Positions 25,887 through 33,761 of a stretch of DNA of 64,000 nt are shown piece after piece. Under the pieces are notes generated by a model that ran no database searches, had not been told where the DNA came from, and worked only from the letters and a program-made list of their open reading frames with translations. Made by a program: the position numbers and the translations under genes. Within the stretch, counting starts at the first letter, position 1. The number at the start of each line of letters is the position of its first letter. Source of the stretch: LMUY01 sp964247705. Its GTDB lineage: Bacteria > Pseudomonadota > Alphaproteobacteria > Acetobacterales > Acetobacteraceae. The stretch is from contig CAXTVQ010000017.1 in assembly GCA_964247705.1 (NCBI GenBank), forward strand, positions 7,745 through 71,744. The letters run 5' to 3'.

Positions 25887-26348
25887 CTACTTACTCGTCG
25901 ACGGACGGGGTGCAGGGCCTTCGGTGCGCAGGCCGTGCCAGGCCAGCACCGTGTCGACGACGAAGGAGATCAGGGCGCCGATCGTGCAGCAGAGCGAGCC
26001 GCCGAACAGCCATTCCAGGATCGCGCCACCCGCTGCATCCCGCAGGGTGACCAGAAACAGCGCGAAGGCCGCGCCGCACGTCGCCGCACCCGCCGCGGCG
26101 GCCAACGCCACACACAGGTCCAGCGCCAACCGCCGGCGGGCAAGCCGCTCGAGGTGCAAGTGCAACGTCGCGGCTTCGGCGTCGGGCGCCTTGAGCAGTT
26201 CGCTCACATGCGCGTACTGGTCCGACACCCGGACCAGCCGCTGATTGAACACGTTCAGCAACGTGCCGATGCCGGATAGCAGGAACACGGGCGTCAGTGC
26301 CGTCTGAATGACGTGCGCGATGTCGGTGAGCTGCTCCGCGTTACCCAT
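25887..26348 (-). CDS. DUF2721 membrane protein
   Basis: This 153-residue protein matches the DUF2721 family: IAHVIQTALTPVFLLSGIG, then LLNVFNQRLVRVSDQ, the signature after the first helix. There are three predicted membrane helices (about 9-27, 75-99 and 108-132). ATG 26346-26348 is chosen since the family begins there. The function of the family is unknown. It lies 11 bp downstream of gltX on the same strand and may share its transcript. Confidence 0.8.
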   Translation of the reverse strand: MGNAEQLTDIAHVIQTALTPVFLLSGIGTLLNVFNQRLVRVSDQYAHVSELLKAPDAEAATLHLHLERLARRRLALDLCVALAAAAGAATCGAAFALFLVTLRDAAGGAILEWLFGGSLCCTIGALISFVVDTVLAWHGLRTEGPAPRPSTSK

Positions 26349-26359
26349 TCGCCGCCGGC

Positions 26360-27691
26360 TCAGCTCTGCGCAACGCGAAGGCGCTCCACGGTGCGGGGCC
26401 GGCCGATCAACGGAAGCAGGCCGCGCATCTCCGGCCCCTTGTCCTCCCCCGTGAGCGCCAGGCGGAGCGGGTGGAACAGCGCACGGCCCTTCCGTCCGGT
26501 GCTGGCCTTCAGCGCGTCGGTCCAGGCGAGCCACACGTCCGCGCCCCACGGATCGGGCGGCAGGGTTTCCAGCGCCTCGCGCAGATAGGCGGCGTCATCT
26601 TCGATCACGGGGGGGACGATGCTGCCGGCCACCACGTCCCACCAGCCGCGCGCCTCGGCCAGCATGTCGAGGTTGCCGCGCACCGCCTCCCAGAACACCG
26701 GGGTGGCGCCGGGGGGCAGGCGCTCCTGCACCGCCTCGAACGGCAAGCCGTGCAGCACCCGGCGGTTCATCGCCAGAAGCTGCCGCACGTCGAAGCGGGG
26801 GGAGTTGCGGGAGTAGCGCGTGAGGTCGAACCCGGCCGCGAGCTCGGCCATGCTGGCAGGGACCGGGTCCTCCGACGTGCCCAGGGTCGCGAGGTAGGCG
26901 GTGATGGCGCTCGGCTCCACCCCGTCCTGCCGCAGGCTGCGCAGAGAGAGCGCGCCGGTGCGCTTCGAGAGCTTGCCGCCGTCGTCGCCGACCAGCAGCG
27001 GCAGGTGTGCGAAGGACACGGCTTTCGGGTTGCCGCCGAGGGCGGACCAGATGTCGAGCTGCACGGCGGTGTTGGTGACATGGTCTTCGCCGCGCACGAT
27101 GTGGGTGATGGCAGTGGCCAAGTCGTCCACGACAGAGGTGAAGGTGTAGAGGAAGGTGCCATCCGCCCGCACCAGCACCGGGTCAGAGATGGTGGGCAGG
27201 CGGACCTGTTTGTCGCCGAGCACGAGGTCATGCCACGCGACGGCGCCGTCCGAGAGGCGGAAGCGCCAATAGGGGGTCTTGCCCCCAGCTTCGGCAGTGG
27301 CGCGCTGCTCCGGGGTGAGCTTCAGCATGGCGCGGTCGTAGACGGGGGCCATGTGGCGTTTGAGCCGCTGGTCACGCTTGGCCTGCAGTTCGGCCTCGCT
27401 CTCGAAGCAAGGGTAGAGGCGGCCGGCGGCTTCGAGCTTTCGGGCGGCGGCCTCGTACTGGGCAAGGCGGTCGGACTGGTGAAAGCTCTCGGTCCAGTCG
27501 ATCCCCAGCCAACGCAGGTCCTGCTCGATGGCGGCCACGTATTCGGGTCGGTTGCGGGCCGTGTCGGTATCGTCGAAGCGAAGGATGAAGTCGCCGCCGT
27601 GACGCCGCGCGAGCAGGTAGTTGGCCAGCGCCGGGCGAGTGTTGCCGACGTGGAGCAGGCCGGTCGGGGAGGGGGCGAAGCGAAGTTTCAT
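26360..27691 (-). CDS. gltX: Glutamate--tRNA ligase
   Basis: The 443-residue class I synthetase begins MKLRFAPSPTGLLHVGNTRPAL, with HVGN in place of HIGH, and has FDDTDTARNRPEY, the HIVRGEDHVTNT segment and KLSKRTGALSLRSLR as its KMSKS loop. It lacks a cysteine zinc cluster. The length is typical of short alphaproteobacterial GluRS paralogues, so a second gltX may exist elsewhere. It attaches Glu to tRNA-Glu (and possibly tRNA-Gln as a substrate for GatCAB). The 154-bp region upstream carries a palindromic repeat. Confidence 0.95.
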   Translation of the reverse strand: MKLRFAPSPTGLLHVGNTRPALANYLLARRHGGDFILRFDDTDTARNRPEYVAAIEQDLRWLGIDWTESFHQSDRLAQYEAAARKLEAAGRLYPCFESEAELQAKRDQRLKRHMAPVYDRAMLKLTPEQRATAEAGGKTPYWRFRLSDGAVAWHDLVLGDKQVRLPTISDPVLVRADGTFLYTFTSVVDDLATAITHIVRGEDHVTNTAVQLDIWSALGGNPKAVSFAHLPLLVGDDGGKLSKRTGALSLRSLRQDGVEPSAITAYLATLGTSEDPVPASMAELAAGFDLTRYSRNSPRFDVRQLLAMNRRVLHGLPFEAVQERLPPGATPVFWEAVRGNLDMLAEARGWWDVVAGSIVPPVIEDDAAYLREALETLPPDPWGADVWLAWTDALKASTGRKGRALFHPLRLALTGEDKGPEMRGLLPLIGRPRTVERLRVAQS

Positions 27692-27740
27692 GCGCCGGTA
27701 TATAGCACCGGGGCGCTATGGCGTTCGGTCGCGCAAAAGA

Positions 27741-27836
27741 AACTCTCCTCCCCTTGGGGGAGGGGTGGAAACCGCAGAAAGACAGTGCCCTTGACACCTC
27801 CCTCCCCGGCCCCCTCCCACAAGGGGAGGGGGAGAA
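27741..27836. repeat. Palindromic C/G-rich repeat pair upstream of gltX
   Basis: Two hairpins lie here. CTCCTCCCC...GGGGAGG-type arms surround 27745-27766, and CCCCCTCCC...GGGGAGGGGG lies at about 27810-27833. Similar spacing between two hairpins occurs in the copies at 3591 and 37063. It occupies most of the gap between gltX and the small acidic protein gene, and could act as a terminator for the latter. Confidence 0.65.
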
Positions 27837-27845
27837 GAAAGCGTT

Positions 27846-28208
27846 TCAGTCTTCCTCCTCCTCCACATCCCGCCTTGGGTCCAGCGCGCGCCAGTCGCGA
27901 TCCTCCTCATTGGCCGGGCGGTCGCCGAAATCCGCTAGTTCGGTGGCGCTGCGCCAGGCACCTTGGGGATTGTCCGCGACTTCCGCGTCCTCGCCGAACG
28001 CGAACCAGGCGTCCAGCACCTCGCGCGACGTGAGCCCGGGGGCGCGGCATCGCTCCACGCTGTCGCGCACGTAGGCGCGGGCGAACGCGTTGGCCTGCAT
28101 CAAGGTAGGGAAGCCGCCAACCTCCTCCACCAGCTTGTCCTCGGACGCGCCGGACAGATCGAGGATGCGCACGCGCCAGCCGCCTTCCGGCGCGAAAAGG
28201 TCACTCAT
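27846..28208 (-). CDS. Small acidic protein of unknown function
   Basis: A 120-residue soluble protein that I do not recognise. It begins MSDLFAPEGGWRVRILDLSG, has a helical middle (GFPTLMQANAFARAYVRDSVERCR) and ends in a very acidic tail (RRDVEEEED). The pattern PTLMQANAFARAYVRDSVE suggests an alpha-helical binding module. It is only 9 bp from pncB on the same strand and may be its operon partner. Codon use matches neighbours. Confidence 0.65.
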   Translation of the reverse strand: MSDLFAPEGGWRVRILDLSGASEDKLVEEVGGFPTLMQANAFARAYVRDSVERCRAPGLTSREVLDAWFAFGEDAEVADNPQGAWRSATELADFGDRPANEEDRDWRALDPRRDVEEEED

Positions 28209-28217
28209 CGGCGCTAA

Positions 28218-29375
28218 CTAGAGGTGAGCCTTGGTGGAATCAACGCCGCGCTTGCGATCGCCATTGCGGCGCAGCAGGAACTCGCGGCCGACCTTTACCC
28301 TGGCTTCACCGTCATACTCCACGATGTCGGCGGTGGCGTAGGTCTCGCTCCAATGTTCCGGAAGGTAGCTCCCCGTGCCAACAACATCCAACGGTGCCTG
28401 CGCGTCCGCCATCACGCGGCATTTGTCCACGCCGAAGCCGGAGGACGCCACGATCCGCACCCGCTTGAACCCGGCCTCGTCCAGCGCCTCGCGCATGCGC
28501 CAGATCGCGGCGGCCGAAACGCCGGTGCCCACCAGGTATCGTAATTCGGTGTCGCTGCGGTAGCGGCGGATCGCGCCCGGTGAATGGCGCTCGAGCACGG
28601 CGTAGCTCTCCGCCGGGTCCAGGCCTTCGAGGAACCGGCCGCCATGCGTGTCCAGCCGGACCGACAGGCGGCCCGCCTGCGCCATGTCTGTAAAACGCCG
28701 GCAGACGGCCAGCCCGTCGGTGACCTCCCGGCCGAAATAGTCGGTCAGCACGGTGAGCGCTTCGCCCGGGAACGTCTCGACGAACATCTCCGCCGCCCGC
28801 ACCGTGGACCCGGCATAGCCGATCAGCGCGTGCGGCATCGTGCCCGCGCCGTGCTCCTGGCCGAACCAGTGCGCCGTCATCTCGGTCGCAGTGCCGACGA
28901 AGCCGACGGCGCCCTCCCGCCGGGCCGCGGTGCTGCCGACGCTGGCGGCATACCCCATCATGTCCTGCATCTCGGCGCCGGCGCAGTGCCGCGCATCCAT
29001 GGCGAGGAATCCCACCTGCGGCAACGCGCTGCACATCTGGTAGGCGTTATGGGCGGCGACGCAGCAGGCACCCAGCTTTTGCAGGAAGATCGTCTCGCAA
29101 TTGGAGAGATGCTGGAACGACCCGGTTATGTAAGCGAGCGGCTCGCCGGACCCGACCCAACTCCCCTCCGGATGCGTCAGGTCCAGGTCGATGGCGAACC
29201 CCTGCTCGACCGCCACGGAGCGCAGCCAGTCCACCATCAACCGGGTGGCCGAAATCACCGGGCGGCGCAGAAACACCGCGTAGGTCACCCGTCGATCGCC
29301 GAACCGCGCGATGATGTCGCGGGTGCGGTTGAAATAGGCGTCGGTGCGGGCGTTGACGTCGTCGGACAGCTTCAT
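28218..29375 (-). CDS. pncB: Nicotinate phosphoribosyltransferase
   Basis: The 385-residue enzyme makes nicotinate mononucleotide from nicotinate and PRPP in NAD salvage. It shows TDAYFNRTRDI near the N-terminus, MDARHCAGAEMQDMMGYAAS, GFVGTATEMTAHWFGQEHG..GTMPHALIG, VRLDTHGGRFLEG and IVASSGFGVDKCR (phosphate-binding). The length is close to the usual 390-430. The 120-residue acidic protein gene lies 9 bp downstream. Upstream, class II DAHP synthase is on the same strand with 54 bp between. Confidence 0.9.
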   Translation of the reverse strand: MKLSDDVNARTDAYFNRTRDIIARFGDRRVTYAVFLRRPVISATRLMVDWLRSVAVEQGFAIDLDLTHPEGSWVGSGEPLAYITGSFQHLSNCETIFLQKLGACCVAAHNAYQMCSALPQVGFLAMDARHCAGAEMQDMMGYAASVGSTAARREGAVGFVGTATEMTAHWFGQEHGAGTMPHALIGYAGSTVRAAEMFVETFPGEALTVLTDYFGREVTDGLAVCRRFTDMAQAGRLSVRLDTHGGRFLEGLDPAESYAVLERHSPGAIRRYRSDTELRYLVGTGVSAAAIWRMREALDEAGFKRVRIVASSGFGVDKCRVMADAQAPLDVVGTGSYLPEHWSETYATADIVEYDGEARVKVGREFLLRRNGDRKRGVDSTKAHL

Positions 29376-29429
29376 CGTGCAACCTGGAAGGTAGACGACA
29401 GTCCCGCGCTCCCCCTTGGATGTAAAGCG

Positions 29430-30809
29430 CTATTGGGCTGCGACCGACACGCCCGGGGCCGGGATACGGCGCGTTTTCAGCTCCTCGGCGAGCAGGAAGG
29501 CGAGTTCCAGGGACTGCTCGGCATTCAGCCGCGGATCCACGAAGCTTTCGTAGCGTTCGGCCAGGTCCGCCTCCGTCAGCCGGTGGGCGCCGCCGACGCA
29601 TTCGGTGACGTCCTGCCCCGTCATCTCCACGTGCACGCCGCCGGCCCAGCTCCCCTCCGCCGCGTGCACGTCGAAGAAGCCCTGCACTTCCTTAAGGATC
29701 GCGTCGAAGAAACGGGTCTTGATCTTGGCGGCGGTGCTGACCGTGTTGCCGTGCATTGGGTCGCAGATCCACAGCACCCGGCGCCCCTCCGCCTGCACCG
29801 CGCGCAACAAGGGCGGCAGGGCGGTGAGCACCTTTTCCGCCCCCATGCGGCTGATCAGCGTGATGCGGCCAGGCTCGTCCGCCGGGTTCAGCGTCTCGAT
29901 CAGGCGGAGCAGGTCGGCGGCGGTGGTGGTCGGCCCGACCTTGATGCCGATCGGGTTCTTCACGCCGCGCAGGAACTCGACATGGGCGCCGTCCGGCTGG
30001 CGGGTGCGGTCCCCGATCCACAGGAAATGCGCCGAGCAGGCGTACCAGTCGCCACTGGTGGAGTCCACGCGGGTGAGCGCCTGCTCGTAGGGCAGCAACA
30101 AGGCTTCGTGGCTGGTGTAGAACTCGGTTTCGTGGATCTGCGGCGTGCTGGCGCTATTGATGCCGCAGGCCGCCATGAAGCGCAGCGTCTCGTCGATCCG
30201 GCCGGCCAGTTCGCCGTAGCGGCTGGCCAGCGGGGAGCGCGCGGCGAAGGACAGGTTCCAGCGGTGCACGCTGTGCAGGTCCGCGTAGCCGCCGCCGGCA
30301 AAGGCGCGTAGCAGGTTCAGCGTGCCGGCGGATTGGAAGTAGCCCATCTCCATGCGCGCCGGGTCGGGGATGCGGTCGGCCGACGTGAAGGCGGGGCCGT
30401 TGATGTTGTCGCCGCGGTAGCTGGGCAGGGTCTGGCCGTCGATCGTCTCCATATCGGCGGAGCGGGGCTTGGCGAACTGGCCTGCCATGCGCCCGAGCTT
30501 CACCACGGGGACGGTCGCGCCGAAGGTCAGCACCACGGCCATCTGCAGCAGGATGCGGAAGGTGTCGCGGATGATGTCCGCCTTGAAGTTGCCGAAGCTC
30601 TCGGCGCAGTCGCCCCCCTGCAGCACGAAGGCGTGGCCGGCCGACGCCTGCGCGAGTGACGCCTTCAGCCGCCGCGCCTCGCCCGCGAACACCAGCGGCG
30701 GATAGCCGGCCAGGCGCTGCTCGACCGCGCCAAGGGCGGACGCGTCCGGATAGGCGGGTTGCTGCCGGATCGGGTGAGCGCGCCAGGAGGTGGGGGACCA
30801 GGGTTCCAT
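29430..30809 (-). CDS. 3-deoxy-7-phosphoheptulonate synthase, class II
   Basis: The 459-residue enzyme condenses PEP and erythrose 4-phosphate, the first step of the shikimate pathway. The class II (plant-like) signature is clear: WSPTSWRAHPIRQQPAYPD at the N-terminus, FVLQGGDCAESFGNF, GRMAGQFAKPRS, LWIGDRTRQPDGAHVEFLRGVKNPIGIKVGP and WICDPMHGNTV. The Cys in GGDCAE and the His/Glu/Asp residues of these blocks bind the metal. It diverges from gpmI with about 100 bp between. Confidence 0.95.
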   Translation of the reverse strand: MEPWSPTSWRAHPIRQQPAYPDASALGAVEQRLAGYPPLVFAGEARRLKASLAQASAGHAFVLQGGDCAESFGNFKADIIRDTFRILLQMAVVLTFGATVPVVKLGRMAGQFAKPRSADMETIDGQTLPSYRGDNINGPAFTSADRIPDPARMEMGYFQSAGTLNLLRAFAGGGYADLHSVHRWNLSFAARSPLASRYGELAGRIDETLRFMAACGINSASTPQIHETEFYTSHEALLLPYEQALTRVDSTSGDWYACSAHFLWIGDRTRQPDGAHVEFLRGVKNPIGIKVGPTTTAADLLRLIETLNPADEPGRITLISRMGAEKVLTALPPLLRAVQAEGRRVLWICDPMHGNTVSTAAKIKTRFFDAILKEVQGFFDVHAAEGSWAGGVHVEMTGQDVTECVGGAHRLTEADLAERYESFVDPRLNAEQSLELAFLLAEELKTRRIPAPGVSVAAQ

Positions 30810-30910
30810 GCTCTAGATTATCACGCTGGACAGCCCAAAGCACCACCTACGCCCTGATTGACGCAGCCTTGAGCAGGAGGCAGGGAGACGGGCAACTGGA
30901 GTTCGCGTCC

Positions 30911-32431
30911 ATGCCCGACATACCCCGCCCCGCCATGCTGATCATCCTGGACGGCTGGGGCTGGCGGGAAGATGCGACCGACAACGCCGTTCGCCAGGCG
31001 CGCACACCCAATTTCGACCGGCTTTGGGCAACAGGGCCGCACGCTTTCCTGCGCACCTCCGGCGAGGATGTCGGGTTGCCGGACGGGCAGATGGGCAACT
31101 CGGAGGTCGGTCACCTCAACATCGGCGCGGGCCGGATCGTGACGCAGGACCTGCCGCGGATCGCGCGCGCCATCGCCGACGGGTCGCTCGCGGAAGGGCC
31201 GGCGATGCGCGGGCTGATCGATGCGCTGCATAAATCCGGTGGGGTGTGCCACCTGTTGGGCCTGGTTTCGACCGGCGGCGTGCACGCGCACCAGGATCAT
31301 GCGGTGGCGCTGGCCCGGATCGTGACGGCGGAGGGCATCCCCGTGCGCATCCACGCCTTCACCGACGGCCGCGACGCCCCCCCGCGCTCTGCCGCCGAGT
31401 ATTTTGCCGCGTTCGAGGCGGCACTGCCCGAAGGCGCCACGGTCGCTACCGTGTGCGGACGCTACTACGCCATGGACCGCGACAACCGGTGGGAGCGGGT
31501 GAGCCGCGCCTTCGCCGCCCTGGCGCATGCCGAGGGCGCCCCGTTCGCCACTGCTGCCGAGGCAATTCAGGCCGCTTATGCGAAGGGCCAGAACGACGAG
31601 TTCGTGGACCCGGCGATCATCGGCGGCTACCGCGGCATGAACGGCGGCGACGCCCTGCTCTCCTTCAACTTCCGCGCCGACCGCATCCGCGAACTGCTGG
31701 CCACCTTGCTCGACCCGGCGTTCGCCGGGTTCCCGCGCACCGTGCCGACGTTCTGCGCGGCGGTCGGCATGACCCGGTACAGCGACGATCTCGCACCCTT
31801 GATGCAAGCGATCTTCCCGCCGCACTCCATGGCCGCAATCCTGGGCGAGGTCGTCAGCGCCGCCGGCTGCCGGCAACTCCGCTTGGCCGAGACGGAAAAG
31901 TATCCGCACGTTACCTATTTCATGAACGGCGGGCGGGAGCAGCCCTTCGCCGGCGAGGACCGGGTGATGGTGCCCTCGCCCAAGGTCGCCACCTACGACC
32001 TGCAGCCCGAGATGAGCGCGCCGGACCTGACGGCCAAAGCGGTGGCGGCGATCCGCTCGGGGCAATACGACCTGTTGCTGCTGAATTTCGCCAACCCGGA
32101 CATGGTGGGCCACACCGGCAGCCTGCCGGCAACGGTCGCCGCAGTGGAGGCGGTGGACACGGGGCTCGGCGCAATCGCGGCGGCCGTGGCAGAGGCAGGC
32201 GGCGCGTTGCTGGTCACCGCGGACCACGGCAACGCGGAATTGATGCGGGACCCGGTCACGGGCGCGCCGCACACCGCCCACACCACCAACCTCGTCCCTG
32301 TCCTGCTGTCCTTCGCGCATGCCCGCTCGTTGCAGGATGGACGCTTGGCGGACCTCGCGCCGACCCTGCTCGACCTCATGGGTTTGGAACAGCCGGAGCA
32401 GATGACAGGGCATTCCCTGCTCTCACACTAA
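30911..32431 (+). CDS. gpmI: 2,3-bisphosphoglycerate-independent phosphoglycerate mutase
   Basis: The 506-residue enzyme interconverts 3- and 2-phosphoglycerate using two Mn ions. Signatures are MLIILDGWGWR (metal-binding Asp), GQMGNSEVGHLNIGAGRI (the Ser that carries phosphate), FTDGRDAPPRSA, RYYAMDRDNRWERV, NFANPDMVGHTG and TADHGNAE. Residue count is that of the family. ATG 30911 is the family start; the open frame continues upstream into the DAHP synthase promoter region. The nitrate assimilation operon follows 109 bp downstream. Confidence 0.97.
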   Translation: MPDIPRPAMLIILDGWGWREDATDNAVRQARTPNFDRLWATGPHAFLRTSGEDVGLPDGQMGNSEVGHLNIGAGRIVTQDLPRIARAIADGSLAEGPAMRGLIDALHKSGGVCHLLGLVSTGGVHAHQDHAVALARIVTAEGIPVRIHAFTDGRDAPPRSAAEYFAAFEAALPEGATVATVCGRYYAMDRDNRWERVSRAFAALAHAEGAPFATAAEAIQAAYAKGQNDEFVDPAIIGGYRGMNGGDALLSFNFRADRIRELLATLLDPAFAGFPRTVPTFCAAVGMTRYSDDLAPLMQAIFPPHSMAAILGEVVSAAGCRQLRLAETEKYPHVTYFMNGGREQPFAGEDRVMVPSPKVATYDLQPEMSAPDLTAKAVAAIRSGQYDLLLLNFANPDMVGHTGSLPATVAAVEAVDTGLGAIAAAVAEAGGALLVTADHGNAELMRDPVTGAPHTAHTTNLVPVLLSFAHARSLQDGRLADLAPTLLDLMGLEQPEQMTGHSLLSH

Positions 32432-32448
32432 TCAGGTAGGACGTGCAC

Positions 32449-32467
32449 ATGCCTATGTTTTAGGCAT
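32449..32467 (+). promoter_or_regulatory. Inverted repeat between gpmI and the nitrate assimilation operon
   Basis: ATGCCTA (32449-32455) and TAGGCAT (32461-32467) form a perfect 7-bp stem with a 5-nt loop. GTGCA (32443-32447) and TGCAC (32472-32476) add an outer pair. It is 74 bp upstream of the first nitrate assimilation gene and 17 bp after gpmI. No T-run follows, so an operator or leader-RNA role is as likely as termination. Confidence 0.45.
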
Positions 32468-32540
32468 TACCTGCACCTTCTCGGATCAAGATTGGCCAGC
32501 GTGGTTTTACGTTGCCCTGTGCGACGCTATAACGGGCTTT

Positions 32541-33761
32541 ATGACATTCGATCATTCACCAAGGGTCGTCATCGTCGGCGCTGGTCCGGCGGGCGCCCGA
32601 TGTGCCGATCGGCTCGCAGCGGGTGGGGCCACCGTGACCCTGATCGGGGCGGAACCGACCCATCCGTATAACCGCGTCGCCCTCAGCCTGTATCTCGCCG
32701 GTGACCTGGAGGAGCAAGCGCTCGTCACCCATCACGCCGAGCATCTCGAGACCAACCGCATCACCTGGCGGCCGAAGACGCACGTCGCGTCGGTCGACCG
32801 GGTCGCGCGGGAGGTGGTGACGGCAGCCGGCGAACGCGTGTCCTACGACCACCTCGTGCTCGCCACCGGGGCGAACCCGGTGCGCCTGCCGTTTCCCGGC
32901 GCGGACGGGCCGCAGGTGCTGATGTATCGTACGCTGGACGACGTGCAGCAGATGATTGCCCATGCCGCGCGCGGGGGCGACGCCGTGGTGATCGGCGGCG
33001 GGCTGCTCGGGCTGGAGGCGGCCGCCGGGCTGGCGCGGCGTGGCATGCGGGTGACGGTGCTGCACGCGACCGACCGGCTGATGGAGCGGCAATTGGACCG
33101 TGGCGCCGCGGCCTTGCTGGAGCGGCGGCTGGCCGGACAGGGCATTGCCGTAATCACCAGCGCCAAGACGGTCGCGATCGAGTCGGACGCGGTGCTGCTG
33201 GCGGACGGGCGCCGGGTGCCGGCTCGCATCGTAGTGATGGCGGTGGGCATCCGCCCCCATGCCGAGCTGGCCCGCGCCGCCGGGCTGCCGGTTAACCGCG
33301 GCGTGATTGTGGACGATACGATGCGCACCGAGGACCCGGCGGTCTGGGCGATCGGCGAGTGCGCCGAGCATGCCGGGCAGTGTGTGGGCTTGGTGAAGCC
33401 GTCCTTCGCGCAGGCGGAGGTGGCGGCGGCCAACATCCTCGATCCAGCGTCCGGCGAGCGCTACGTACCCGTGTCCGACGCCACGGCGCTGAAGGTGGCG
33501 GGCGCCGGCGTCTGGTCCGCGGGCGAGATCGACGGCGCCGACCCGATCGTCCTGGACGACGCGGAGGCTGGGCAATACCGCCGCCTTGTGGTGCGCGACG
33601 ATCGGCTGGTGGGCGCCGTGCTGTATGGGGAGGTGGCCGACGCACCCTGGTACCTGGGCTTGATCAAGGATGGCCGCCCGATCGGTTCGGCGCGCGCGGT
33701 GCTTCCGTTCGGCCCGGCCTTCCAGCTCCCAGAGTTCGAAAATGGGGAGTGGGCGGCATGA
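32541..33761 (+). CDS. FAD-dependent NAD(P)H oxidoreductase of the nitrate assimilation operon (NirB N-terminus-like)
   Basis: The 406-residue flavoprotein resembles the N-terminal reductase part of NirB and rubredoxin/nitrite reductase-type pyridine nucleotide oxidoreductases. VVIVGAGPAGARCADRLAAGG binds FAD, GGDAVVIGGGLLGLEAAAGLARRGMRVTVLH binds NAD(P), and PAVWAIGECAEH is the second FAD contact. It ends where NirB would continue into the Fe-S domains, so it is a stand-alone electron-donor subunit. It overlaps the nitrite reductase gene by 4 bp (ATGA), strong evidence that the two work together. Confidence 0.88.
   Translation: MTFDHSPRVVIVGAGPAGARCADRLAAGGATVTLIGAEPTHPYNRVALSLYLAGDLEEQALVTHHAEHLETNRITWRPKTHVASVDRVAREVVTAAGERVSYDHLVLATGANPVRLPFPGADGPQVLMYRTLDDVQQMIAHAARGGDAVVIGGGLLGLEAAAGLARRGMRVTVLHATDRLMERQLDRGAAALLERRLAGQGIAVITSAKTVAIESDAVLLADGRRVPARIVVMAVGIRPHAELARAAGLPVNRGVIVDDTMRTEDPAVWAIGECAEHAGQCVGLVKPSFAQAEVAAANILDPASGERYVPVSDATALKVAGAGVWSAGEIDGADPIVLDDAEAGQYRRLVVRDDRLVGAVLYGEVADAPWYLGLIKDGRPIGSARAVLPFGPAFQLPEFENGEWAA

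Noticed and set aside
26471..28033. A long plus-strand frame opposite gltX
   Set aside because: It has no domain, runs through the repeat element and covers a certain aminoacyl-tRNA synthetase gene.
28584..30311. A 575-codon plus-strand frame opposite pncB and DAHP synthase
   Set aside because: It spans two real minus-strand genes and their gap; an antisense artefact.
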